Part shown: positions 1-11,568 of the stretch, one piece after another
How positions within the stretch are numbered: the first letter of the stretch is position 1
Layout of the letters: each line of letters begins with the position of its first letter
From: Tetraselmis striata
Lineage: Eukaryota; Chlorophyta; Chlorodendrophyceae; Chlorodendrales; Chlorodendraceae
NCBI GenBank assembly: GCA_006384855.1
Contig: VCJN01001040.1
Coordinates: 1 to 64,000 of the forward strand
Reading direction: 5' to 3'
Length of the DNA stretch: 64,000 nucleotides
The notes under the pieces: generated by a model
What the model saw: the letters and a program-made list of their open reading frames with translations, nothing else
Told to the model about the DNA's origin: nothing
Database searches by the model: none
Program-made: the position numbers and the translations under genes

Positions 1-45
1 ATAGATATATAGATATATGTAGATATATATAGATATATATGTACA
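1..45. repeat. AT-rich simple repeat
   Basis: The window opens with an imperfect run of TAGATATA-type units, seen directly. It is low-complexity DNA with no coding signal. Confidence 0.8.
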
Positions 46-204
46 AACATGCATGTGCTTACGAGTATGGTGGGTATGAGTATGCAGGTAGGGTTATAGT
101 GGTAACCCTAACAGCATAGATGTGTAAATACATAGCATGTTTTGCGCATTAAATGGAATTTTCCCTAGTGTTAACATGAAGAAATATGACCAGGGTATGC
201 CTGA

Positions 205-365
205 GATCTGTCCTACCAGGTAGGTAGGGGTATGCCAGGTAGGCCTACCCGGTCTGCCAGGGTATGCCCGACCCGGGTCTGCCCTACCCAAGGTAAGCCT
301 ACCGGGTCGGGTAGGCCTTCCCAGTAGGCCTACCAGGGTCTGCAAGCTTAACCCCAGGGTCTGCC
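205..365. repeat. cluster of GGTAGGCCTACC-like short repeats
   Basis: About 160 bases rich in overlapping CTACC, GGTAGG and CAGGGTCTGCC units in both orientations, many part of the palindrome GGTAGGCCTACC. It is a degenerate minisatellite. It does not match a plant or algal telomere repeat, and no gene is visible. The next stretch to 759 holds nothing I can identify. Confidence 0.5.
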
Positions 366-759
366 CAACCCTCGTTGACACTCGAAAAATGCTCACCAAC
401 TACCCTTGAAGTACAGCTCGCTTACCATTAATTTTGAAGCGTAGTGTAAATCATACCGGTACCCATTGATAATAGATATCACGGTACTAGCAGGGGTCTT
501 TTGATTACATAAGGGCTTTCAGAAAAGCGCACTACCAACAGAACTAACATCAACTATGAAAGGTTGCCAGCAAAAGAGGGGTAACGTACGGGTATACCAG
601 TGTCAGGGGTTACCCCTGCCAGTAGGCTGTCGCAAATACCAATATTTGCAGCGACAAATTCATCGCGCCACTAAACTAGCGGTACTGATGGGGCTCATGG
701 CAACAGCGTAACACTGCTTGCTTGTTCGAGCAGTGTCACGGAGTGTCGCCTACCCAGGG

Positions 760-2397
760 CTTTCATATCCGTAAAGGCATCTTTCGCGGATGTGGCGAAC
801 GAACGTGATAGTTCACGTTAGGCCAGTGAGATTTAATTGTCGGTTTTAGGGTCCTTTTCTGGCCGAAATCCGAGGGGGGGGGGGGGGGGGGGGGGGAATT
901 ATTCAGTATAACCCCGACAATTGTGTAGCCAGTACATTGGCAGTACTTCCCCAACCGTACTGCAACCGGGCCAGCTAGTATTGTCGTGCGCACGAGCACG
1001 AAGAGTATTGTACGTAGTGTAGGTATGTACGCGCCGCCACCGCCACGCCGCTGCATGCAGCTCCACGCATACCTGCCGGTGCGCAACCATGAGCAGCAAA
1101 CACCATTACACCAACCTGTGCCAGTTCCAAGCGCCGGAGGTAGGGTCCGGAAGCGGCCGCGTCGTCGAGCTAGTACCCATGGCGCGATGGCAAGCAACGC
1201 CAACTGCACTATGAAAGTGGCCGTGACGGCGCGATGGCGGCCGAGGCGGGAGCCGGCATGTTGCTGCTGCTACCCAGCATGCACAAAAAGCAGCTGCAGC
1301 AGCGGCACCCATTGAGACGCTGGAATCCATGATTCACATCATTCCCAACAAGAAGGATTTCAGCATCGGCAAAGCTGCCAACATTAGGGGATTGGTTCTA
1401 TGCAACGAGCCAACTTGCAGGAAGCCAAGGTGCATCTACTCACACAAGGCGCCTTCCACCATGCAGCATGCTGCGCCATTCACTCCGCATGAGGAGTCTG
1501 CATGCATGTGCTGATCATGTGCCCAGTCGTCTGCTTGTTGCTTATTATTTTTGCTTACTTTGCAATTTTGCATGTTATATATCCCTTGATTGAGTTCTTT
1601 GCCATTTGACGCATGATGCTAGCTACTCAAGCATTGCATGGCGCCATGGCGTCCGACACATATGTCTGTGGTATATGCAGCCAATAGACCAAGATCACCC
1701 CTTACACAATATGTTTGTGTGTGACAGCCATCTTACATGTGACCAAGTGGTGGAGCCCACATTCTATAGCAGTGGCAACAAGCGCCGCAAGACCTATGAT
1801 GGGGACGCCGATGTCATTGTCGAGCCAATGCGTGCTATGTGCAGTGTGTGCTGGCATGTCAATGGATCCAGATGGCGCCTTCATTGATGACAAGCTAGCA
1901 GCGGTATTCACGACGCTGCTGCCTATTTGCCAGACATGCCTAAACAACAATGAGAAATATTATGCAAGGGGCTATCAAAAGAACGGCAAGCAGTTGCTTC
2001 GTGCACTAGAACTGGAAAGAAGGCGCGGGGCAATGACCTCAAGCCAGCCACCTCCGGCAGAGTAGCGAACAACTAGATGTGCTGAGAAATGCCTTTGTAT
2101 TGTAGCCATACACCACTGTAGTACTGTGGTTTCTGCTCTAAATGTTGTTCCCATGAGTGTACATGCACAGTCTTATGCAAATGCAGGTTGCTACTGAACA
2201 AACAGGCGGTTACAACGCAGTTTGCGTGCTGGCAATCGGGTGCACAGTACTTTAAAATAGAACATCACCCAGCTACATAATTTCTGGAGGGGGGTGGCAA
2301 ATCAGGGGGGGGGGGACCTAAAACCGACAATTAAATCTCACTGGCCTTATATCGTTCGGACATTAGGCGAATAAAGAAATCACACTTTCATATCCGT
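760..2397. mobile_element. DNA-transposon-like unit around cysteine-rich gene copy 1
   Basis: Two arms, 819-854 and 2314-2349, are near-perfect inverted repeats of 36 bases sharing the core GGCCAGTGAGATTTAATTGT. Each arm sits next to a G run. Outside the arms a 13 bp sequence, CTTTCATATCCGT, occurs in the same orientation at 760-772 and 2385-2397. Between the arms lies a broken copy of a cysteine-rich gene family. This is the arrangement of a TIR transposon, but the direct repeats are long for a target duplication and do not abut the arms, so the true ends are unclear. I recognise no transposase motif. Confidence 0.5.
1219..2063 (+). pseudogene. cysteine-rich zinc-ribbon-like family, copy 1 (broken)
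   Basis: The open frame at about 1219-1514 carries NEPTCRKPRCIYS. After a non-coding or spliced gap, 1690-1850 carries DHPLHNMFVCDSHLTC, and then in another frame, to the stop at 2063, CAGMSMDPDGAF and LLPICQTCL. The same order of Cys pairs occurs on the minus strand at 7.15-7.8 kb (KDCCKPRFIY, YICGG, FYCADDLEC, FCSNCAGI, LPLCKQC), so this is a real family. A frame jump in the Cys block near 1845 and another near 1685 suggest the copy is dead. The paired cysteines look zinc-binding. I do not recognise the family. It lies between inverted repeats, which hints at transposon cargo. Confidence 0.55.
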
Positions 2398-3033
2398 TCC
2401 AGTGGATCGCTGCCGAACCGGCCGTCGTAGAGACGCCGCACGGGTTTCACTATTGCCAGTCATGTCCCGGGCGAAAAATAAACAGCGTGACATATTACTA
2501 ATCCTTACATAAGTAATGCTACATCTTCGCGGTGTTCCTTGCTATGCGTAACTTCCATGGCGGTCCTTCCGCCCCGACTGCATGCTTTCTTCGTGGTCAG
2601 TCCGTCCATGCTCTTCGAGATTTTCTTGCCAGCCAGCCCGCTGAGTTCCGCCATCACCCGTCGCGAACGCGGCGGGGGTTGTTGCAGCGAGTCCCAGCTT
2701 GCGTGCAATTGTTGTATTGGACGTTTTCTATTGCCTTTTCGGGTGGTTTTCTGATCGCCTTTTGCAGCTAACTCATGTAACTATATATTACATTAGTAAT
2801 GTTGAATAAGTAATGCCGAGTAATGATGAGTAATCCTTACATGTGCTGGTGAAGATGTTGACGTAGCATTTGTAGTGCCTCGGGCAACAATGATTGTGTG
2901 TGGCATATATACAACACGAGTATTCAACACGGGTCGCGTCGGCATCATGAACGGATTTCTATTACATGCCACTAATACTACGCGGGCCGCGCTACAAACA
3001 AAAGCGTCACCCTCTAAGATGCTGCAGCTCGCT
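2398..3033. other. no gene seen
   Basis: The short open frames overlap each other on both strands and share no motif. I see nothing supportable. Confidence 0.5.
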
Positions 3034-4266
3034 GAAATTGAAATTGAAATTGCTGAAATTGAATCCAACTACGGCTAGTCACTCTGTTGCATCCACTCGC
3101 TCAGGCTGAGTTGTTCGGAGGACTTGGTATATCTCTAATCACAACTCAAGCTATAGGCCATCCTCTTACGTTTCCTAGCCCCCCCCTCCGCCCATTAGGC
3201 TATAGCTAAGACAGCAGCGCCCCCCTGCTGTCCCTACCTAAGTCAAACTCATCCGATCCATAACTCAGCAGGCACGCTAAGGCAGCCAGAGGCGTCCCGC
3301 TTGCTGCTTATGATGTGTGACGGGGGAGGGGAGCTAACCGGAATATCTGCATGGTGCTTTGTATTCATGTACCGCTGAGCCGGCTAGCTTGGCGGGGTGG
3401 GGGCTACAATACCCTCCATCTCTAATATGTTTGGCACGGTATACTGCGTTTATTAATGGCATGCTGAGGACTTTGTCTGGTGCCTGTACCAAGCCCGCGG
3501 GTCGGGCGATACACTGTCTATAATACTTGCGGGGGATTTGTGCTGGTAAATTTGAAAATATGCAATTCCGGGCGTATCGGCTAAAAACGTCCGTAGTTAT
3601 TGGGTCGGGGCGCTGATAGTTGCGGTCGTGCGTATGGCTTGGCGGGTTGGGCGCCTTGCCGGCGGAGAATATCAGCATACGGCCCACATGCGGATTCAAG
3701 GGGATCGTCCGGCGCGGGGGGTGACGGAGGCGGTTGGCCTCGGCCGCGAGCTAGGCCATGCCGGACGCCTGGGCTGGTGTGCTTGTTATCGTGGGGATAT
3801 GCCCACCACACACACATAACACCCACCGCCGATTCCCACAACCACCACAGGCAACACCTACCCAATTACATGTCGGAGGGCACCGCAGCCCCCACCAATC
3901 ATACTAGCCGGCTCAGCGGTGGATAAGTACTAAGCACAAGATAGCTATTCCGGTCAGCCCCCTTCCCTCATCTCACCTTGGTTGCTGCAGAAGGGACGCT
4001 TCGGCTGCCTAAGCTTGCCTGCTGAGCTCTGGATGGGATAGGCCTGACTTAGGTAGGGACAGCAGGGGGCGCTGCTGTCCTAGCTTCAGCCCGCAGGAAG
4101 GAGGAGGGGCTTGGGCACATTGGAGGAAGGCCGTTAGCTTGAGTTGTAATTACACCTAGTGTTCCCTACCATGGTCAGAGATAGCAGGTCCTTACGAACA
4201 ACTCAGTCTAGGCCAACGGCCGCAGCAGACTAGCAGTTGTAATCAATTTCATTTCAATTTCAATTT
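3034..4266. mobile_element. non-autonomous element with long terminal inverted repeats
   Basis: The left arm (about 3034-3418) and the reverse complement of the right arm (about 3874-4266) align along most of their length. Both start with GAAATT repeats, then a conserved CTAGTC, GAGTTGTTCG, the block GCTGTCCCTACCTAAGTC and GCTGAGCCGGCTAG near the inner edge. The centre of about 455 bp has no recognisable gene. Arms of about 385 bp around a short core fit a foldback-like or internally deleted DNA transposon. A truncated right end of the same family lies at 47664-48050, and a stub of the outer end at about 27221-27265. Confidence 0.7.
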
Positions 4267-5500
4267 GCGGGTATGCTCGAGGGTAGCGGTGGCCTCCGAG
4301 CCAGGCCTTTCCGATCGCCGTGGGGGCTTTGGCTGCGGCCGGTGGAGCCGGGTCGGGGTGCGGGGCTGGATCGACGCTTGTCGCCGGCTGGTCGACTTCC
4401 GGCGGGGGGTGGTCGTCGTTCATCCCCGTGTCTTGAGGGGCTGCCGCGGCCGGGGTGTGGGCCGCTCGTAGATGGCTAGATGGTGGTGGCGGGAGCTCCC
4501 GGGGGAGCTAACCGTGGTGCATCGTCGTCTGGTCGGCTATAGTCGGCGGCGGTTGGTGAATAGTCGCCATCCCGCCCATGTAGGTGCATGGTATTGGCTG
4601 CGACGACGAATTTCGCGTCGGATCCTGTGTTAACGGCAAGTCCAGCTCTGCTCACCCCTGCCGGAGCTGCGGCAGCTGGCATAGGGGCGCGCCGGGTCAC
4701 CGCCGCCCGGACGTCGTGAGTTGATGTGTGTACCCCGCAAGCGTGGGGCCGAGGGTACGGATCGGGTTCAAAAGCCTACGGCTGCGGCGCAGGTCGACCC
4801 CATTCGCACACGGTTGCGGGTAAGCAAATCGCTGGATAGCAAGGCGATTTGTGCGGCACCGCCGGCACCAAGGGGGATATCGATTGGGGGCTGGCGGGAC
4901 TTGCGGTTTCAAAACGCGGAGGAGGCGGCGGGAAGCATGTGGGAATCGGCTGCCTGCGATTTTGTTCGCGGCAATGGTTTTTGCTCGGATCTTGGGGGGG
5001 TTTGGGCTCTGCCGCCGCGCGGCGCATCGAGAGTGGCGCCGACCGCGGCCTCTTGTTGCTCCTCGGGTTGGTTGATGTCCATGGTGGCTGCAGTGATGTG
5101 GAGCCTGCTCTTCGCGCATTTGTGGGCGCTTGCCGGAAGTTGGCCTGAGGCGGGCAACATATGGGAGTCGGGTGCCTGCGATTTCTTCGCGGCGATGGCT
5201 GTTCGGATCTTGCTGGGGGGTTTGCTTGGTCATGCCGCCGCGCGGCGCATCGAGAGTGGCACCGACCGCGGCGTTCTATTGCTCCTCGGGTTTGTTGATG
5301 TCCATGATGGCTGTTGTGATGGTCTCCTGTGGAGCCCGCTCTTCACGCCTATGTGGGCGCTTGCCGGCAGTTGGCATGGCGGTGGGTTGTCCGGTCGTCG
5401 GTCGGTCCACCGTTACTTTCACAAGAGTACACTATCAGCACCAGCAGCCGCGCCGGCTCGCCCGGATTTCGTACATACGCAGTAGTTCGGCCCGGTGTTA
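4267..5500 (-). repeat. decayed GC-rich repeat family A, minus copy with internal tandem duplication
   Basis: Read on minus, this stretch resembles 26290-27010 on plus. Both carry a frame beginning MDINQPEEQ or MDIDRPEEQ, and both have similar sequence just upstream. Inside this copy about 233 bp is repeated in tandem (about 4920-5152 and 5153-5385; both contain CCGCCGCGCGGCGCATCGAG). The open frames are Ala, Arg and Pro rich and shift between copies, so I take them as decayed coding sequence of an unnamed element. No domain was recognised. Confidence 0.45.
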
Positions 5501-7149
5501 AGGGCCGGCTGAATAGTGAGAAGTAATAGCTCGTTGAACCAGCATCACACCACCCGTTCCGGCCAAGGCACTGCGGAGCAGGAGCAATTATCAGCATGCA
5601 AGTGACCGGGGAAGGAGTTCTTGAGGTTTCGGGAACGGGAACGGGAGGGTTAATCGGCTGCGGCCTAGTACGCGTGGCGGTGGACCCCGTACGCCGCGAA
5701 CACCTGGGCGGTCATGTGGCGGTGGCGGCTCCATCACGCGACGCCCTTGCGCCTCTTGGTCGTGGTGCAATGAGGTATGTCACACTCCGGGCATGCACTT
5801 GTAGGAGATCTAGCCCACCTTTTCGTCAACACGGCACACAGTGCAACGGGCGGACTTCTTGGCATTGTTGTTGCCAGGGCGTTTGCGGAGTTGTCGCAGT
5901 CGGACAGAACAATAGCGGCGGCGACACGTGACGGAAGGCACGGCGATCGGACCAGCGTTGTTCGGCAAATGGACACCAGGGACAGCCGGCGCCGCGACCA
6001 TGGCAGTGCCGGAGATGTCATGGAACGTGAGGTCATGGGCATGGCGTAGCTTGCTTCGAGTCCGGCACGGAGCTGGTCGGCGGGGCTGTGGGCGCAAGTC
6101 AGTCATACGTTGTTGTGATTTTCAAAAAAACTAATTCCGATTCAACAGCAAGACGCGATCGCCCGGCCGCGCCGCCCACACGCATCGACATAATCATCAC
6201 ATACATGCGGACGACATATCATCAAGGCACGGTATTGTACGAGTGTTGGGTGATACGGGAGTAATACCTGAGGCAAGTTGCCGGCGCCGGTGGATTGCAG
6301 CTTTTGCAGCACGTTGATGTCGCGGGGGACTCGGTGCCATCGTCCCACTTGATGTGGAATGTGGTGTTCACGATAGACCCCGCGACTTCTCCAAACTTCA
6401 TAGCCCTCCGTTGGCGTAATCTGCCGGGGACATGGGCTTGATACGGCCCACGACGGGCGGCTACACGGCTCTTGAGCTGAATGGTGGGTCATGGGTTGGG
6501 AATGGTGGCCGCTTCGCACTGCCCGATCATGCGACCCGAGCGGTCCCGGACCAGCTTAAATATCCTATTTGGGGGCCTCTGGACCTCCCATGACGCCCTG
6601 GTGGTCATCATGCCAGTTCTGCCCATAGTACTAAGCCCATACTTTTTGTCGTATATATAGAACATACTTGCCCGAGGCATTTGTGCTTTTTTTTTTCCCG
6701 CCCCCGGGACATGGCTGGCACCAGTGAAACCCTTGCAACGTCTCTGGCATTAGTGCCGTGCCCTTCGATCACATAGCATAGTCGCTACATTTTTTGAAGC
6801 CGTTATCTGCGCGTTAGTTAAGGCGCTAAGGATTATATGTTGTGGTTTGGGAGACAACGCCCACTGATTTTCGCTGCCCACCGACTTCGTTAGACCATAA
6901 CTTATATCACTAGTTTTGGCATATACATGGCTGAAAATGCCCTGGGAGCGGCTAAGCATGTTTCAAATATTATAAGGGATACATATATGCGAATAATATT
7001 CAAAGGGCACATGCATTCAGGGCAGAAAAATCCCACTGATGGATTTGACCCCCGCCCTTCACCCCCTCCGGATGCCGCAGAAAATCGGGGGGTAACACTT
7101 GGTATGTGGTACGATAGGTCGGAAATCACTGCATCATGGCTTCTTACAT
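5501..7149. other. no confident gene; two weak minus-strand fragments
   Basis: Minus 6489-6680 reads as a short frame (RASWEVQRPPNRIFKLVRD), and minus 6142-6519 has a neighbouring frame containing HIKWDDGTE. They could be pieces of one decayed gene, but no family is recognisable. The rest shows nothing. A short T run lies at about 6690. Confidence 0.3.
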
Positions 7150-7152
7150 GTC

Positions 7153-9268
7153 CTATGCTGCCCTCGCACGCTTCCTACGTGCAGTGCTGCTTGTTGCAGC
7201 CTTGTGGGCAACCCTATTGGCTGCATGTTCTACCGCCGCCGCCCTGCCCGCAGCCATCCTAGTGGCAGACCTGGCAGCGTATTTGGCCTCCCCTGCCTTG
7301 CATTGCTTGCATAGAGGCAACGCAGTGCTGAATTGAATGCCACACTCTATGATGCCAGCCTCACGAGTGATTCCAGCACAGTTGGAGCAAAACAGTGTAT
7401 CATCAGCCCAATAAGAGGCCACAAGAGAATGCCTTCCTTGCTTAGCATAGTATTGCGCCTCTACATGCATGTGGCATTCTAGGTCATCGGCACAATAGAA
7501 CACCTTTGGTAGGGGTGGTCCTCTTGAAGGGGCTGGCCTCCACATATGTAATCAAGACCGTCTTGCGCCTGCTGAAACGCATCCTTGGCAGCCTGGCGGC
7601 ATGCCCTCGGTGGCGCCACGCTGTGTGGCTCGCCATCCGCGCGGTCTGGAGGCGTCATGTTGATGTAAGGGCGCGCTAAGTAGATGAATCGGGGCTTGCA
7701 ACAGTCCTTGCATTCCACAACCCCTCTGGACAATTGCTGGAGAAGATGCCCACCGCCAGGCGTGATGATCTCCATACAATGCTCCGGCAGCAACGTTGGT
7801 ACTGCAGCGCCTCTGCCTCGTCCTCGGTCGCCCCTGCCGCCCCTGCCACTTCTGCCACCTCTACCGCCTCTGCCACTGGTGTTGCAGTATGAGTGCCATC
7901 AGCGAGCTTGCCCTTGCGGGCTGTGACTGTTAGGATCTTGCTGGGTTAGTTGGTGCTCTGCCGTGAAAGGCTGATGTATCGCCTCAACATACGACATGTA
8001 GTGCAGCTTGGATGCCTTGTCCTTGGGGTCCACACGCTTCGGGATGGGAGCAGGCATGCGCATCGCTTGAATCTTCCAGTACATATCTTGATCAGTGACG
8101 TAGCTTGCCGGCCAAATGCCTTTCTTGCACGCGGTGCAATCGCAAGGCTGATTGATGCCAGCCTTCAGAAACTGCACCATGTATAGTGTGCTGACAGTGT
8201 GATTCAGCAACACCTTCTCCAGCACAGGGTGTAACTCACGCCGGTGACATACACATCTTGTAGTAAGTGTGGGATCCAGCAGCTGCCAAGTCTTGAGCAC
8301 TTGGCCGATCTCGCTATCTACGGCAGGGGGCACAACGCGGTATTGTTCCCCTCCCCATGTCGCCGGCTCGATATTTTCCTCCATGAATGTCTGCACATGC
8401 TTCACGTTGTCCTCAAACATATGCTTGAACGTCGCAACCGGAGGGACATCCTCATCATCATTCAAAAGATCAATGACGTCCTCTTCACGCGAATCAATGT
8501 CCTCACAGAAGTCAATCGCCTCATCTCGCTCCGGAGGGGGCGATGACACAATCTCCGCAGTGTCGTCAACGTCTCATCCCTCTGCCACAAAGTCAGAGTC
8601 GTATTCATCGCTGAGGGGCATGTCCGCTTCATCGGTCTGCGGCTGCTCCACCGCCGCCTCCTCAGCGAGCAGCTCCTCGCCCGCCCGATGCCCAGCTTGA
8701 TCCTGCTCCACCCCCGCCACATGTACAGGCAACTCCTCGCCTGCCGGCTGCCCGGCTGGGTGCTCCTCCACCGCCGCCTCCTTTGCGAGCGGCTCCTCGC
8801 CTGCCCGATGTCCGGCTTGATGCTGCTCCACCGCCGCCTCTTGTGCAGGCAGCTCCTCGCATGCTTGTTGCCCAGCTTGCTGCCGCTCCACCGCCGCCTC
8901 CTAAGCTCAGCAACCCACCATGTGAGCGCTCACGAAGGGATTGCGACCTCCAACCGCACCTCACATGTGCTGAGCAGGCCGGCCAATTCCGCAAGCTTGT
9001 GCTCTTCCAACACCTCCTTCAACAAGGCAGCGCTGTTGTTGTCATGCAGCCACGCCGAGCTGCGGATGGTCCACTTGTTGTTCACCACGTTCTCGCCTTG
9101 CCATGTAGCAGCTGAGATCTTGCGAACGCTAACCATTAAGGCCGCAATTTCGGGCCGTATAATGGCCGCCATGGTTGCCTTGTGGTGACACGTCTGGAGG
9201 TTACAGGGTGGTTGTGGCTCCCGGGATGCGCTACCGGCAGAGTAGCTCCGCGCCGTTCCAAGGTCCAC
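7153..9268 (-). pseudogene. cysteine-rich zinc-ribbon-like family, copy 2 (longer, broken)
   Basis: Read on minus from 9268: a first block (9268-8930, containing GENVVNNKWTIRSSAWLHD); then about four tandem 20-residue Glu/Ala-rich units with EAAVE (8891-8650); an acidic stretch; a block with CVCHRRELHPVLEKVLL and CDCTACKKGIWPASY (8549-7902); an RG-rich linker; then the Cys block shared with copy 1 (KDCCKPRFIY, YICGG, FYCADDLEC, FCSNCAGI, LCKQCK). The reading frame is kept across two TGA codons (8574-8576 and 7899-7901), and a one-base shift is needed near 7518. The junction at about 8930-8895 may be a tiny intron or an indel. The cysteines suggest zinc binding; function unknown. Most likely a decayed member of a multi-copy, mobile family. 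Confidence 0.6.
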
Positions 9269-10182
9269 AAGGTTCGGGCGCGGCGCGGCGTCCGCTTGAG
9301 TGCTCGGCTGGGTTGAGATCAGTACATTACACAGTACTATAGGTGAGAAACTGAATATACATGGGTGGATTAACCAGTGCCCGCCCGCCCACCGATTTCC
9401 CGGAGATCCTGGTTCCCACTATATAATCCTTAACGCCTAATATCTTTGCCCGTCAGATATATAGTCGCTAATTATCTAGCGGAAACGTAATGAAAACGTA
9501 CGAATGGTGTGTACGATGTACTACTCGTATCAAATAAAAGTTGTTGGACCCAGCAGGGTACCCCGGTACCCTGAATCCGCTTTTTCTCTTTGTGAAATCC
9601 GCATTTTTCCAGTGAACAGTGCACTGGCTGCCGTACATGTGCCTAAGACCGTATGGCAGAAGTACGGCACCCAGTTGTTACCAAAGCATGGCACCCTAAC
9701 TGGAATCTTTGCCAGTTAGCCTTCTTAGATCGACACCTGGCCGGCTGGTATAAGTTGCCAGCCTCGGCTCCTTGTATTTCAGTCAACTACTTTTCCCATA
9801 AAAATTTCGACTCACCCTTTCTCTCTCGTGACAGTGCCACTCGGCCATCACCACGGCGACAGCGACTACCTATCGTCCATCGCCCACGGGCTCATAGCAG
9901 CCCTTCGCCTTTCTAGCTTGCACCTTGCTTGCTGGCACTCGACGTGATTCGACGCGTGCACGCCGACTCTCGCCGACTCCACCGTACACTCGCGAGAGAG
10001 GCGATGCCGTTGCGCGCAAGCTATTAAGCTGGCGCACAGGCAGCAGGTGGATTCCCGTCGCGGCTCCGGAGAGTCATAGAGCAGGGCCGACTGGGGCTGG
10101 CGCGTGCGCCGCTGATCGGCGTTGCCTAGACATTGCGGCGTTGACATCGGAATACGTAGCGGCCGTTTGCTCGGTGTAAGGC
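9269..10182. other. no gene seen
   Basis: Only short overlapping frames. A small palindrome of two GGTACC sites lies near 9560. Nothing further is supportable. Confidence 0.45.
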
Positions 10183-10992
10183 ATGTATGACACGGGACGT
10201 GCTCTACCGGTAGACCGCCCTACCGCCGTAATTTCTACACGCACAGCGCGCCACGTCGTAAAAGTCCAATTCGGCCGTACAACGGTCACCCCTAGAGAGG
10301 TAGACCGGTCTAGCATTTCGGCGGTAGGATGGCATCGGTAGCTACCGATGCCACCCCCCGCTCTACCGCTCTACCGCTCTATTTTGAACGCGGCACCCTG
10401 TCGCTCGCGAATCCACCTTCATCGTGCTACCCCTCGCCCGCCGCTCCATGTAGCCCCACCGAAACTTCGCGCGGGCGGTACACGGACTCCACGCCTCACG
10501 GCCATGGCTGCGCGCCCGGAATCGCCCCGCAAGGCACCACGGGCGGCCGGTCAAGCGGCCAATCAAGGTGTCTCAATCCTTTCGGGCGCCGTAGGCGCCG
10601 GCGGGCGCCATGCCGTTGTCCCAGCGGCACGACTCGCCCTCCGGTGCGCCCAGCGGGGCGCTGCCTCCTAGCATCGCCCCGCTGGCCTCGCTGACCCGTC
10701 TCCATTGGATCTCATGTCGCGGGCGGACAACGCTCAACCGACTGAGCCCAGGAGACCGAGCAGCAAGTGCGGCTGGTCCTACGATGCTCGGTAGGGCGGT
10801 AGCGGCTATTTTGACCGGTAGAGCTGTTCCCGTGTCATACCGTTTTGAGGGCTCAAAACGGAACTGAAAAAGTGAAAATACTACATGGTGATTGGCTAGT
10901 CGCCGTTTGCTTTTTGTGACGTGGCGCGCTGTGCGTGTATAAATTACGGCGGTAGAGCGGTCTACCGGTAGAGCACGTCTCGCGTCATACAT
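10183..10992. mobile_element. MITE-like element with inverted termini of about 75 bp
   Basis: The left end, from 10183, and the reverse complement of the right end, to 10992, match over about 75 bases with few differences. Both begin ATGTATGAC and share GACGTGCTCTACCGGTAGAC and GCACAGCGCGCCACGTC. The interior is GC rich, with extra copies of GCTCTACCG near both inner edges and no recognisable transposase. No clear target duplication was found. It fits a non-autonomous DNA transposon of about 810 bp. Confidence 0.7.
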
Positions 10993-11455
10993 ACAGGCCT
11001 AATTTAAACCCCTGTAAGGATTAAACCCCTGTTAGGTTTCCAATTTGACAAATTAGCGCGTGTTTACTTATTCGTCGCTACGGGTACATGTACCCTTATA
11101 CCAGGCGGATTTTGGTGGACTTGCTACCCTTACTCGTAATGGTACCCAGCCACACATACTCCCAGTATGGTCGCAGCTGCCACTTTCTGCTACCTGTAAG
11201 GATTACTGAAGCGCGCGCCCCCGGCCGCCGCTTAATATCCGTGCCAGTACTGCCACTGTTTTCCCACAGCACGATTTACGAACACGTCTGCTTACATCGG
11301 GGCGTGCCTTCAGCCAGGATATTGTATATTCACTCACGTGTGTATATTGATATGGGTATTCACACACATGTGCAGAGAGAATACATGTTACTCCATACGT
11401 ATGCAGTGGCCCAACAGTGAGTGGCCTATACTAATTTCTGCACATTTATTTATGC

Positions 11456-11461
11456 TATAAA
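11456..11461 (+). promoter_or_regulatory. possible TATA box of the WD40-ankyrin-kinase gene
   Basis: TATAAA lies 108 bases before the first ATG of the WD40 frame. The same frame is open from 11461, so an upstream exon spliced near 11467 is an alternative. Confidence 0.35.
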
Positions 11462-11568
11462 CGCAGAGTGACACAGAATCACATCATCGGCTCTGCTGTC
11501 TACGACGACCCTTTCATCTACACGAGGACGCAGACAAGGCGGAAGGCCTGAACGGCGACTGTTACGCA

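Noticed and set aside
205..365. Telomeric repeat near the left edge
   Set aside because: Units are GGTAGG and CTACC palindromes, not TTTAGGG or TTTTAGGG arrays.
4721..5485. 254-codon plus frame
   Set aside because: It is opposite the minus-strand repeat family A frames and owes its length to GC-rich tandem repeats.
7899..8576. TGA read as selenocysteine or a changed genetic code
   Set aside because: TGA ends other frames in the window (kinase at 23791), the copy also has a frameshift, and no SECIS-like hairpin was recognised.
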